64,000 nt of DNA. Source: a virus. A model generated the notes under the pieces. That model searched no databases. It saw only the letters and a list, made by a program, of their open reading frames with translations, and had not been told where the DNA came from. The stretch is from the IMG/VR virus record IMGVR_UViG_3300017593_000402, positions 62,001-126,000 of that record, one strand, 5' to 3'. Below are positions 45,240-53,013 of this stretch, one piece after another (position 1 is the first letter of the stretch; the number at the start of each line of letters is the position of its first letter). Both the position numbers and the translations under genes were made by a program.

Positions 45240-45661
45240 ATTATTTTGAATAACTTAAGCATATTTTCTGATAGGATTATCAAAGGACCTATTGTTTTTC
45301 GGTACAACCTGGTTTTCTTTTGCGCTCCAGATTCCCACACTCCTTTAATTTCTATTACATGCCCGTTTACCAAAAAATCTGGGATATATTGTTTTCCATG
45401 AGGCAACAAAAAACTGTAAGGTTCATATTTGAAATTTAAATCATTTTCTTTGCAAAACCTGGCAAAAGATTCTTCCCAATTGCTTTTGTAGTCCCAACTT
45501 TTGGGCAAAGGCCTTCCTCCTGTAGGTGGATCAACTGGAATGCTCAGATAATCAATTAAGCAATCTCTAGAGCAAAAATAGTTTCCATCGTAACCTATTA
45601 TTTTCAAGTCTCTTTTATCTGCTATAAATTTATCCTGGCAATGTAGGCATTTAACCAGCAT
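45236..45661 (-). CDS. Zinc-finger PD-(D/E)XK endonuclease
   Basis: 141 residues. The N-terminal CLHC ... CSRDC is a zinc knuckle of about 25 residues. The C-terminal part has SNWEESFARFCKEND, KYEPYSFLLPHG, YIPDFLVNGHVIEIKGVW, which is the E, PD and E-x-K layout of phage endonucleases related to very-short-patch or T7 endonuclease I folds. A role in junction or branch cleavage is inferred. Overlaps the RecA gene by 11 bases. Confidence 0.65.
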   Translation of the reverse strand: MLVKCLHCQDKFIADKRDLKIIGYDGNYFCSRDCLIDYLSIPVDPPTGGRPLPKSWDYKSNWEESFARFCKENDLNFKYEPYSFLLPHGKQYIPDFLVNGHVIEIKGVWESGAQKKTRLYRKTIGPLIILSENMLKLFKII

Positions 45662-46643
45662 TGTATAGCTCCTTATGATATTGATTGATAATTGCTTTGA
45701 CTACCATGTTCTTGAAGTCTTCGTCTTCTAATAGTTTCTTCAGTTCTTTCAGTGTGGTCCTGGTTTCACCTAGCAAAGAGAAAGATTTTTTATTCTTAGA
45801 CAAAAGGTTATACCGCTTTGCATATTCAAGAATAGGTTTTTCGTCTTCTACTTTACCATTAATTAAATCTATAACAAATTCTCCACTCATTTTAGGTAAT
45901 CCTAGTCTGTTCTTTTCAACGGTAAACGAATGAATACTGGAACGAGGAAACCCGTCTACAGTTTTATAGCTTTTATGATACAGTTTTAAAGTAAGGCTGG
46001 TGAGATGGTCTATGATTTTGCCTCCTGGCATTCTAGTTTGTGAGGCAAACTTTTGTGCGCCTATATTAGCTCTGACTTGGTTTATAATTAATACAGTCAA
46101 TAACCTATTGTTTTGTTTAGCTTGGCTCATTGCTACTAATAATTTGTTAAATAATTGTCTTATTAATCTGGCAGAAGGGCCTACAAAATTGGACTCAGAG
46201 CTTGCTTCTACTTCATTTATACTGAATATCATTGCTACGCTATCTATTACTATAAGACCAATATCATCTGCTTGTGCTAGTTCGTAGACGCTGTCTACTC
46301 CGTGTTCTCCGTAAAGAGGCTCAAATAAAATTAGTCTATCCATATTAGTTATAAATTTTTCAGCCCATGCTTTGTTAAATCCTTTTTCAAAATCTACGTA
46401 GACACATTTATACTCGGTTGCTTTAAAATAACTGTCGATAATCTTGTAAGAAAGAGTGCTTTTTCCTGAACTCTTAGGTCCCCAAAGCACTGTAAATTTG
46501 TTTAGTGGAATTCCACCTGTCAACAAATCGACTGTAAACACACCTGTTCTCAGTTGAACAATATTAGAGGTGCTGGATGCTTTTTTGATAGTATCTGGAA
46601 ACTTGGATTCTAGAGTTTGAATGATTTTGTCTGAGCTAATCAT
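45651..46643 (-). CDS. RecA/UvsX-type recombinase
   Basis: 330 residues. Walker A is GPKSSGKST, Walker B is GLIVIDSVAMI, then INQVRANIG and MPGGKIIDHLTSLTLKL, as in phage RecA and UvsX proteins. It promotes strand exchange and recombination-dependent replication. The start at 46643 is chosen because ATG overlaps the upstream stop (ATGA); a GTG at 46655 would shorten ribosome-site spacing. It is surrounded by nucleases, helicase and polymerase. Confidence 0.86.
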   Translation of the reverse strand: MISSDKIIQTLESKFPDTIKKASSTSNIVQLRTGVFTVDLLTGGIPLNKFTVLWGPKSSGKSTLSYKIIDSYFKATEYKCVYVDFEKGFNKAWAEKFITNMDRLILFEPLYGEHGVDSVYELAQADDIGLIVIDSVAMIFSINEVEASSESNFVGPSARLIRQLFNKLLVAMSQAKQNNRLLTVLIINQVRANIGAQKFASQTRMPGGKIIDHLTSLTLKLYHKSYKTVDGFPRSSIHSFTVEKNRLGLPKMSGEFVIDLINGKVEDEKPILEYAKRYNLLSKNKKSFSLLGETRTTLKELKKLLEDEDFKNMVVKAIINQYHKELYNAG

Positions 46644-46921
46644 TCTATTCCCCACTCCTTCAATTTTTCGTCCATCTTAGTTTCTACGAATTTAGCAGCT
46701 TTTTTGTACATTTTATTGATATTTTTCTTAGTACAAGGAACAGTCAACCCTATTCTAAATTTCAGCATTTCCATGTTTCCTACGTTTATTGTCCTGCCAA
46801 ATTCATAAGTAACATAAGCCATGTCTTCTGTAGCAGGAGTATCTGACGGAACTTGCTGAATATCATCGTTTTGTATTAACGTTGTCTGTACCGTTTTGTT
46901 TTTTGTAGATTTCTTTGACAT
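46640..46921 (-). CDS. Small protein between RecA and helicase, unknown
   Basis: 93 residues: a polar N-terminal 30 residues, then a strand-rich segment (AYVTYEFGRTINVGNMEML, RIGLTVPC) and a basic helix. It is translationally coupled to RecA. The YEFGRTINVGNME pattern resembles short phage proteins near recombination genes, but I cannot name the family. Confidence 0.45.
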   Translation of the reverse strand: MSKKSTKNKTVQTTLIQNDDIQQVPSDTPATEDMAYVTYEFGRTINVGNMEMLKFRIGLTVPCTKKNINKMYKKAAKFVETKMDEKLKEWGIE

Positions 46922-47225
46922 AATTTTCTACCTCCCTGGGCTTAAAATGTGGGTATTTTCTAAAGTGATAATAAGTTTGTTCCAATATGCTTCGGGGAAC
47001 CCATCTTAATCTTATAAACTCTATACATAAGTCCGCCAGAAATGTGAACATTCCATATGATCTCAATACCTTCTTACAAGGGCTTCCTTTGCTGCTCCAG
47101 ATACGAGCTACAGGTCTTCCATTGTACTCGCCGTAAGAGTGCTTTATTCGCTTCGTCCTAAAAAACCACAAATTTATTAATCCATCATCTGCTCTTCTCA
47201 ATAATTTGGAATCTACTGTAGGCAT
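46863..47225 (-). CDS. Basic helical protein, unknown
   Basis: 120 residues from ATG 47225 (GGAAGAGG upstream). Basic and aromatic: LRRADDGLINLWFFRTKRIK, RPVARIWSSKGSPCKK, LEQTYYHFRKYPHFKPREVE. A longer frame to 47363 would lie inside the helicase gene and is rejected. Likely nucleic-acid binding from composition; overlaps both neighbours. Confidence 0.45.
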   Translation of the reverse strand: MPTVDSKLLRRADDGLINLWFFRTKRIKHSYGEYNGRPVARIWSSKGSPCKKVLRSYGMFTFLADLCIEFIRLRWVPRSILEQTYYHFRKYPHFKPREVENYVKEIYKKQNGTDNVNTKR

Positions 47226-48450
47226 CTCTCTTTTTCCTCTTCCAATAGTTATTAGCTTGTTTACAAAGTACATCAACAACGTCAAACACCATAACTGGTT
47301 TGTTTCCTGTGTACCTACTAAGTCTTCCAATAGCTTGTGTAACATTAGAACGAGGAGTAGCAAATATCACACAGTTTATTTCTGGAGCATCAAATCCTAT
47401 TCCAGCAGCTTGATATGTTCCAAAAATAATATCCTCCTTACCAGTGTAAGTTTTTTTAGAGCCAGTTAACCAGGCAATGTTCTTGGTTTCAACCAGCCTG
47501 GCATACTGATCTAATAATGCCAAAGAGTCGGAAAGAATGAGTACTTTATTTCTTCTTTTTACTGCTGTGTCTGCTAGTTTAGCTATTAGCCTATTTCGTC
47601 TTGGAACATCCAGTTTTTCATTATACTTACTTCTAATAAACTTGTTTCCTCTATAACATCCTCTTCCAGATGTTTTGGGGTCTGCATACTCAATTTTAAT
47701 GACTTTAAAATCTTTTCTTTCTGCTTTGTAAGAAGCTAAAATCGGCCCAATATGCCATTTAAATATATAAGTTTTACCATCTGCACGAGTAGGAGTAGCA
47801 GACAGCCCTGTTCTTATTTTGGGATTAAACTTAGGAGCTGTCTCAGAAAACTTTTCCGCTCCCATAATATGGACTTCATCGTAAATAATATGCCCAAAAG
47901 TTTCTGGAGGAATAGAAGCATTAAGCAGAGTTTGGATCATAGCTACTGTAATAGGTCTGTAGTCTCTTACAGATTGTTGGATTAGCCCTGGTTCTTGCCC
48001 TGTAAATTTTCTTATAGCTTCTAACCATTGATTCCTGATAACTTCTGTATGTACAACTATCATGGTTTTGTAACCCAAAAGACAAGCCAGAGCTATTCCA
48101 ACAACTGTTTTACCAGTGCCTGTCGGCATTTGAATAATTCCACCATAAGGAAACCGTTTAAGGTTTCGCATGTACATATCTATGACTTTTTGTTGATAAG
48201 GACGCAACTTTCCAATAAAAGGGATATGTATCGTTTCCCATTTTCCTTTTACAGGAGGATATTTAGTTTGGTTTATATAGTAGCGAGGAACTCCGACTCT
48301 GCCGTATTTAAACCGCATCAGCGTGTAACTACCTTTGTTAGTTCCAAAGAAGTTAACACGCTGAACGGTTAACTTAGCTTTGTCTTCCTCCGTCAACTCT
48401 TCTTTTGGGATGTAAACCAGCTCTTTAACTAAATAGCTCTTCGAGGTCAT
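47185..48450 (-). CDS. SF2 helicase (UvsW/XPB-like)
   Basis: About 421 residues. KLRPYQQKVIDMYM (Q-motif region), MPTGTGKT (motif I), IIYDEVHIMG (DEVH box), GLSATPTRADGK (motif III), KVLILSDSLALL, and QAIGRLSRY (motif VI). The layout matches phage UvsW and XPB-like helicases that migrate branches and remodel recombination intermediates. ATG 48450 lies after GAGGAAGG within the end of the ssDNA-binding gene. Confidence 0.83.
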   Translation of the reverse strand: MTSKSYLVKELVYIPKEELTEEDKAKLTVQRVNFFGTNKGSYTLMRFKYGRVGVPRYYINQTKYPPVKGKWETIHIPFIGKLRPYQQKVIDMYMRNLKRFPYGGIIQMPTGTGKTVVGIALACLLGYKTMIVVHTEVIRNQWLEAIRKFTGQEPGLIQQSVRDYRPITVAMIQTLLNASIPPETFGHIIYDEVHIMGAEKFSETAPKFNPKIRTGLSATPTRADGKTYIFKWHIGPILASYKAERKDFKVIKIEYADPKTSGRGCYRGNKFIRSKYNEKLDVPRRNRLIAKLADTAVKRRNKVLILSDSLALLDQYARLVETKNIAWLTGSKKTYTGKEDIIFGTYQAAGIGFDAPEINCVIFATPRSNVTQAIGRLSRYTGNKPVMVFDVVDVLCKQANNYWKRKKRDAYSRFQIIEKSR

Positions 48451-49177
48451 CGCCTTCCTCTTCTTCCTCAGATTCTGGCTCAACACCCTCTTCCTCCTCT
48501 TCTACGGTATTAAATATATCATCAATCTCTTCGCTTACATCTTCCTCTGATCCAACAATTGTCGTGTCAATACCTAGTGCTTCTAATTCTTCGTCCGTAG
48601 GAGGAGCAAGTACCGTTTCATAATCAAACGGTTTATTATCTTCAAATTTTCTCAAATCTATCTTGCCCAGAATTTCGAAATAATTACCGCAATTAGGGTC
48701 ATTAGCTGTATACCGCTTAACCCTTGCTACTAAACCCCTAAGTTTTTTGTGTTTCTTTTTGACATCCTCCAAGAAGTTTATTGCAGAGCCCTTAAGTGGA
48801 AGAAGTACTTTTCTATTCTTTACTACCTTGCCGTCACTGGTAGTGAATTTTCTGCCGTCGATTATGCTGTAATAAGCAGTATAAGTAGGCCTGTACCCTT
48901 CCTTGCAAACAGAGCATGGCGCAAAATCGTCTGTACAGGTTATGTAGTTACCCCACTTTCCTCCTATTTTTAGATTGTGTTCCTTGATATAAAAACCGTC
49001 GGAATCAAGAAAGACAATCTTTGCCTCTTCTCCTGGCTGTAGCCAAAAACGAGGAGCGTATTTTTCTTTCCTCTTTTCTGCTATCGCATCTAATTTCCTT
49101 TTTTCCTCAAAGCCTTCTCTGCCTTTTTTGAACCATGAAGAATTTTTTCCTGACTTGCTTGTTCTCTTTTTAGCCAT
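48425..49177 (-). CDS. Phage single-stranded DNA-binding protein
   Basis: 250 residues. A basic N-terminus (KKRTSKSGKNSSWFKKG), a core with aromatic strands and a zinc knuckle (CTDDFAPCSVCKEG), and a very acidic C-terminal tail (EEEEEGVEPESEEEEEGDDL), the architecture of gp32-like phage SSBs. The acidic tail usually recruits helicase, polymerase and recombinase partners, whose genes surround it. AGGAGG precedes ATG 49177. Confidence 0.75.
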   Translation of the reverse strand: MAKKRTSKSGKNSSWFKKGREGFEEKRKLDAIAEKRKEKYAPRFWLQPGEEAKIVFLDSDGFYIKEHNLKIGGKWGNYITCTDDFAPCSVCKEGYRPTYTAYYSIIDGRKFTTSDGKVVKNRKVLLPLKGSAINFLEDVKKKHKKLRGLVARVKRYTANDPNCGNYFEILGKIDLRKFEDNKPFDYETVLAPPTDEELEALGIDTTIVGSEEDVSEEIDDIFNTVEEEEEGVEPESEEEEEGDDLEELFS

Positions 49178-49179
49178 TT

Positions 49180-50121
49180 CTAAACCTCCTTGATAGTTGA
49201 TAAAACTTTTTTAATTAGCTTTTTTTCGACTGCTTCTGCTGGGTCATTGCAGCCTTTGTAATTAGTAACCTCGTAGAACTTTATATAATCTTTTAGTTTT
49301 GTATAAACCCTTTCCTTTGCTTTCTCACCTCCTTTGTCGTTGTCAAAGAATAAAATCATTGTTTTGGCTTCACACTTTCGAAGCGTTTTTAGTTGAGCAT
49401 TGCTTATTTCTGCCCCACCGCTAGCCCACACATTTGCTATTCCGTAGTCAAATAGAGCAAGCAAATTTCTCTCTCCTTCTACTAAGATTAAGGGCTTGGA
49501 AGGGTCAATAGAACGATGGTAACCAAACCACACTCCGAGACTGTGGGGCATCGTGCCTCCCAGCTCTTTATAAAATCTGTACTTCATATTTTCTTCAATG
49601 TATTTATCTTTGCCCAAGTATCGTCCTTTTAAGGCTACTACTCTGTTGTTATAGTACCGAATCGGTATTACAAGTCTTCTCTCGCTGGCATCATAGCGTA
49701 GTGAAAACACGTGAATTGTCCTCATGGAGAACATATTTCCTTTGTATAAGGGAAAAGGAATGACGTTGATATACTTTGGCTGGCGAGGCGAAATACCACA
49801 AAATAGTCTTGGAATAAATTCATAAGACGACAGCATTGCTTTTAACGTTGGGTCTTTTACACCAGTTATCTTCTTCCAAATTCTGGGTAAATCACGGATG
49901 TGCCCTTTAGTACCACAGGCAAAGCAATTGAACACGCCGTTGTTAGTGTTTATTCCAAAAGAAGGATGCTCATCCACTCCGTGTTCATGTGTCCACCTAG
50001 CAAAAGGGCAGGAAGCTCTTATCCAAACAGAGGGTTTGGATGTATCGTATTTAATCTTCGTGCAACCCAGATACTTCAAGACTTCCAGGAATAAGTTCAC
50101 GTTTGCTGGCACATTTCCCAT
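49180..50121 (-). CDS. DnaG-type primase
   Basis: About 313 residues. The N-terminal zinc domain follows the CHC2 pattern: CPFARWTHEHG, HPSFGI, FNCFACGTKGHI. The C-terminal TOPRIM fold has PLILVEGERNLLAL (catalytic Glu) and MILFFDNDKGGEKA (D-x-D). It is compact compared with bacterial DnaG and lacks a fused helicase; the DnaB-like helicase is encoded two genes upstream. Lays RNA primers at the phage fork. Confidence 0.85.
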   Translation of the reverse strand: MGNVPANVNLFLEVLKYLGCTKIKYDTSKPSVWIRASCPFARWTHEHGVDEHPSFGINTNNGVFNCFACGTKGHIRDLPRIWKKITGVKDPTLKAMLSSYEFIPRLFCGISPRQPKYINVIPFPLYKGNMFSMRTIHVFSLRYDASERRLVIPIRYYNNRVVALKGRYLGKDKYIEENMKYRFYKELGGTMPHSLGVWFGYHRSIDPSKPLILVEGERNLLALFDYGIANVWASGGAEISNAQLKTLRKCEAKTMILFFDNDKGGEKAKERVYTKLKDYIKFYEVTNYKGCNDPAEAVEKKLIKKVLSTIKEV

Positions 50122-50362
50122 AGTTTGCAATCTCCTTTCTTGTTGGCTCTATGTACCATTCTCGACAATAGTCCATGTACCTCTTCCAATCTTCTTCGGT
50201 AAAAAACTTGTCTGGCTCACCTACTAATGCAAATACAATAAGCGTTTCTAGGATGTACGGACTAACGTCCATAACCCTATCGCCTAAAACAAGAAGAAAA
50301 GCTTTCAGCATTCTACGCTGTTTTTTGTTTAGTTTGACTCTTAAGGTTTTCTTTATTTTCAT
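50051..50362 (-). CDS. Small protein between primase and helicase, unknown
   Basis: 103 residues, basic at the N-terminus (MKIKKTLRVKLNKKQRRMLK), hydrophobic-helical in the middle and with DWKRYMDYCREWYIEPTRKE later. Overlaps the primase by 71 bases and the helicase stop by 4. A loader or adaptor at the fork is possible by position only. Confidence 0.45.
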   Translation of the reverse strand: MKIKKTLRVKLNKKQRRMLKAFLLVLGDRVMDVSPYILETLIVFALVGEPDKFFTEEDWKRYMDYCREWYIEPTRKEIANYGKCASKRELIPGSLEVSGLHED

Positions 50363-51564
50363 TCTAACGGTGACTCCGCTTCAACTTCTGAAAAATCCAT
50401 TCGTTCCCAATCCCAGTGGATTTGGAAGATACAATTTACGCCTTCTCTGTTTGCTATAGTTTCGACTGTTTTTACATTTGCTCCTTCTTCGCCATATATG
50501 CTCATGGCTACGGAGCAAAGCTGTGACAAAGCGTCAGTTAAATGTATGTGTTCAAGTCCACCAGACTTTTTCTCCTTTGGAGCTTCTCTGTTGAATTGGA
50601 ACGAAACTACCAAAGGTATGTTAAAATTGAGTGCCATTAGTTTTAATTCTTGTGCGATTTCACTGGCAACCTCCCACTTTGCTTTATATTTGCTGTTAAT
50701 TTTTATCAAATACCCTCCATCTATAAACACTAAATTAGGTTCGTGTTCATCTATTAACACAAATATGTCATCAATCGTGTGACGGAATTTTCCGTCAACA
50801 TAGATTAGAGGAGGCGCATTGGTCTTTGATTCCTCAATAGCTTTTTCAGCAAAGGTTGAAATCTCACCTTTCTTTACAGCCTCAAATTTGAGCTTGTGCG
50901 CCATAGCAATAATTCTTTTTGCTTGTTGCATTAATCCCATTTCCATTGAGATTAACATAGCTTTATAACCAGCTTTGCTAGCTTGATAGGCCGAGTAGAC
51001 CATTGACATGCTTTTGCCCTTCTTGGGCCTCGCTAAAATTAAATTTAAGTCTCCAGGCTGATAGCCTTCTATAGCCTCATCGAGGCTTTTCCATCCAGTC
51101 GGAATTCCAAATGGTAGGCCAATCTTAGCCCTTCTTTCTCTTACGTACCCCAAAAACACATCGACTAATTCGTCGAACATATAGACGCCATCATCCGTCT
51201 TTTTCATAGACCTGTATCGGTCTGTAATTTCTTTCATTATTCGTAAAGCACTATCCAGGTCGTGTTTGACCAACGCTCCTTCAATTTGTTTTGAGGCTTC
51301 TACTAAATCCTCCTTAAATTTCCTTTCGATACACCTTTCAAGTAGCAAGTCAATTGGTGTATCTGGTATAAGAAGAGCTTCCTCATCGAGCAGTTCTGCT
51401 AAAGTTGAAAGTCGAGGTAATTCGTTGTATTTGTCTACATATTTTTTGATTATATGGTAAGCTTCTCTCTCGTCTTCAATGAAAACGTTTTCACTCAGCT
51501 TTTTGAACAGCTTTATGTTGTCTTTCTCTACTATCGCTGTGAGCAGTTTTAAACCAACTGACAT
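50359..51564 (-). CDS. DnaB-like replicative helicase
   Basis: 401 residues. An N-terminal helical domain, then GIPTGWKSLDEAIEGYQPGD, Walker A ARPKKGKSM, ISMEM, a LVFIDGGYLI Walker B segment and VVSFQFNREA. These are the DnaB/T4 gp41-like RecA-fold helicase motifs. In the gene order it follows two small proteins and precedes the primase. A palindrome copy lies in the 5' part (51480). Confidence 0.8.
   Translation of the reverse strand: MSVGLKLLTAIVEKDNIKLFKKLSENVFIEDEREAYHIIKKYVDKYNELPRLSTLAELLDEEALLIPDTPIDLLLERCIERKFKEDLVEASKQIEGALVKHDLDSALRIMKEITDRYRSMKKTDDGVYMFDELVDVFLGYVRERRAKIGLPFGIPTGWKSLDEAIEGYQPGDLNLILARPKKGKSMSMVYSAYQASKAGYKAMLISMEMGLMQQAKRIIAMAHKLKFEAVKKGEISTFAEKAIEESKTNAPPLIYVDGKFRHTIDDIFVLIDEHEPNLVFIDGGYLIKINSKYKAKWEVASEIAQELKLMALNFNIPLVVSFQFNREAPKEKKSGGLEHIHLTDALSQLCSVAMSIYGEEGANVKTVETIANREGVNCIFQIHWDWERMDFSEVEAESPLE
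51480..51493. repeat. Palindrome TGAAAACGTTTTCA, copy 5 (in gene)
   Basis: Perfect copy inside the DnaB-like gene, read as SENVFI on the minus strand. Confidence 0.9.
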
Positions 51565-51986
51565 TACTTACCCTCGACTATCAAGTAAGCGTTTGACAGT
51601 AACATATCTGCATAGGCAACGCCCAGTGTTTGTTTAAGTACCAGCTCGTCATAAGCGTTTACGACTATTTCCTTGTCTTCGTAAACCATCACCATCACTT
51701 CTTTTGGGTTGAATACATTCGTAAGTGCCGTGTCTATGAAAACTATCTTTCCTTTGCAGTCTGGGTACACGGATAAAACTGCTGCGTCTGTCCTCCCTTG
51801 TCTACGTATCTTTAAGGCAATAATTGTAGAAATCAAAGCTCTCTTTTTCTCATTGTATTGCCCTATTATTACTACCTGCTTTGCGTTCCTGGCTTTTTTA
51901 AGCATATCCAGGTCAAAATTATAGGCCAATGGGTTCCCCAAAGGAATTCTTCGGAGTTTTATTAGCTTAAGAATCTCGACTTGCAT
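51564..51986 (-). CDS. Replication-operon protein, unknown
   Basis: 140 residues of mixed alpha/beta (KQVVIIGQYNEKKRALISTI, GKIVFIDTALTNVF, MVMVYEDKEIVVNAYDEL). The stop touches the helicase start. No nucleotide-binding P-loop is visible. Not recognised; likely an accessory to the helicase. Confidence 0.45.
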   Translation of the reverse strand: MQVEILKLIKLRRIPLGNPLAYNFDLDMLKKARNAKQVVIIGQYNEKKRALISTIIALKIRRQGRTDAAVLSVYPDCKGKIVFIDTALTNVFNPKEVMVMVYEDKEIVVNAYDELVLKQTLGVAYADMLLSNAYLIVEGK

Positions 51987-52336
51987 TAGTAGACTCCTCT
52001 TTCAGTTGAAAGGGTTGCCTTAGATAGTGCGAGGTGTTTTATGTCTGAATAATTGAAACAAAATGAAATGATGCCACAGTCGTACCGTGGCACAAATTTT
52101 CTCAATGTCTCAAAGTTGGTAGCAGCAAATGTAATAACTGAAGGCAAATCTTTGTCAGAGTAACTGAGGAATTTCTTTAATATTGCTTTGGTCTTGTAAG
52201 TATTAGGCGTAAACTTAGGAGCAACATTCTGCATTTTGTGAGCAAGATACCAATACTTCTGGAAATCTGCTTCTGACCATCCTTGTCTTTCGTATTTCTC
52301 TTCAAGCTCCTCTAATGCTTCAACCAAATCCAACAT
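51986..52336 (-). CDS. First gene of the inner replication operon, unknown
   Basis: 116 residues, helical at the N-terminus (LVEALEELEEKYERQGWSEA) and with LPSVITFAATNFETLRKFVP in the middle. It is directly downstream of a perfect leftward promoter (52369-52397) and has a GAAAGGAGAG ribosome site. It could be a regulator or loader; no motif recognised. Confidence 0.5.
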   Translation of the reverse strand: MLDLVEALEELEEKYERQGWSEADFQKYWYLAHKMQNVAPKFTPNTYKTKAILKKFLSYSDKDLPSVITFAATNFETLRKFVPRYDCGIISFCFNYSDIKHLALSKATLSTERGVY

Positions 52337-52368
52337 TTTTTCTCTCCTTTCATCATTTGATATGCGAA

Positions 52369-52397
52369 AATATAATTCGTCAAATAAAATTTGTCAA
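52369..52397 (-). promoter_or_regulatory. Leftward sigma-70-type promoter for the replication genes
   Basis: On the minus strand: TTGACA (52392-52397), 17-base spacer, TATATT (52369-52374). It drives the operon from 52336 down to the polymerase. Confidence 0.85.
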
Positions 52398-52411
52398 GCA
52401 GAAAATTTCGA

Positions 52412-52440
52412 TTGACATTTTTGTTAGTGATGATTATTAT
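52412..52440 (+). promoter_or_regulatory. Rightward sigma-70-type promoter in the replication gap
   Basis: TTGACA (52412-52417), 17-base spacer, TATTAT (52435-52440). Its -35 lies 14 bases from that of the leftward promoter. No rightward gene follows; only a terminator about 70 bases downstream. Confidence 0.82.
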
Positions 52441-52446
52441 TTAGAT

Positions 52447-52534
52447 GATTTCTCCAGTTCCTCCTTTCATTAGCGGCTCTATTGGGTCGCAGAACAGTTT
52501 CTTTCAAAGGCCTCAAATGAGGCCTTTTTATTTT
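52447..52534 (+). ncRNA. Candidate small RNA with anti-ribosome-site segment
   Basis: A predicted transcript of about 88 bases from a perfect promoter to an intrinsic terminator. Bases 52458-52472 (TTCCTCCTTTCATTA) are complementary to the TGAAAGGAGG leader type used by phage genes, with 10-11 base matches to leaders of the genes starting at 57039, 56675 and 62387. It could sequester ribosome sites in trans. Alternatively it is the minus-strand remnant of a leader (a 9-codon frame MKGGTGEII exists). No direct evidence of expression. Confidence 0.5.
52506..52534 (+). terminator. Rho-independent terminator of the candidate small RNA
   Basis: A 9-bp stem with GGCCTC / GAGGCC core and AAAT loop, followed by TTATTTT. 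Confidence 0.85.
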
Positions 52535-52587
52535 GGGATTTTGGACCCCCCTCGGACTTAAGCGGGCCTGCTAGCACTTAACGGACT

Positions 52588-52769
52588 CCCATTTATATTT
52601 ATAAATTTTTAATTTATAAATAAAATAAATGGGAAAATATATAAATCTTCGATTTATATTTAGAAAATTTTCAATTTTCTTTATTTTATATCCTATTATC
52701 TTCGATAATCGGCCAAACTATTATAATATTATAAACTACAATAAATTGTATTTTATAATCTTCTAATAC
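52588..52769. repeat. AT-rich hairpin array with three-base loops
   Basis: This part of the gene-free gap 52337-52791 holds a long imperfect inverted repeat (52588-52633, arms CCCATTTAT / ATAAATGGG plus 11 bp more). Three hairpins follow whose loops are TTC on the plus strand and GAA on the minus: 52639-52659 (9 bp), 52662-52680 (8 bp), 52695-52709 (6 bp). Next come the palindrome TTATAATATTATAA (52721-52734) and TACAAT-AA-ATTGTA (52737-52750). No open frame. It could be an origin or primase site, or a set of RNA processing or termination hairpins for the leftward transcript. Confidence 0.65.
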
Positions 52770-52791
52770 TTTGGATTAGTTACAATTTAGC

Positions 52792-53013
52792 CTAGCTCTC
52801 CTTTCCATCTAGTAGGAGATACCACCTAGCTTCTCCATACCCGTAGAAATTTTTGTCGGGACACTCGTCCAAATCTGCTATGTATTTTGGTTCAAAATTA
52901 AATGTGCATATCCTCCAGGGAGTCCTGTAGAATATGCACAGTCTTTCTCCTACTTCACAATACTTTATCCACTTGTCATTTCTTATTGGAAAACCAGGTA
53001 TTAATTCTTTCAT
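52792..53013 (-). CDS. Small protein after the AAA+ gene, unknown
   Basis: 73 residues (IPGFPIRNDKWIKYCEVGER, YRTPWRICTFNFEPKY, CPDKNFYGYGEARWYLLLDG). Beta-rich with two scattered cysteines. It overlaps the AAA+ gene by 4 bases and is the last gene of the outer leftward group. Not recognised. Confidence 0.45.
   Translation of the reverse strand: MKELIPGFPIRNDKWIKYCEVGERLCIFYRTPWRICTFNFEPKYIADLDECPDKNFYGYGEARWYLLLDGKES

Noticed and set aside
52588-52769. Hairpins as N4-type virion RNA polymerase promoters
   Set aside because: Three-base loops are similar, but no T7-like or N4-like RNA polymerase motif was recognised in the window, including the giant protein.
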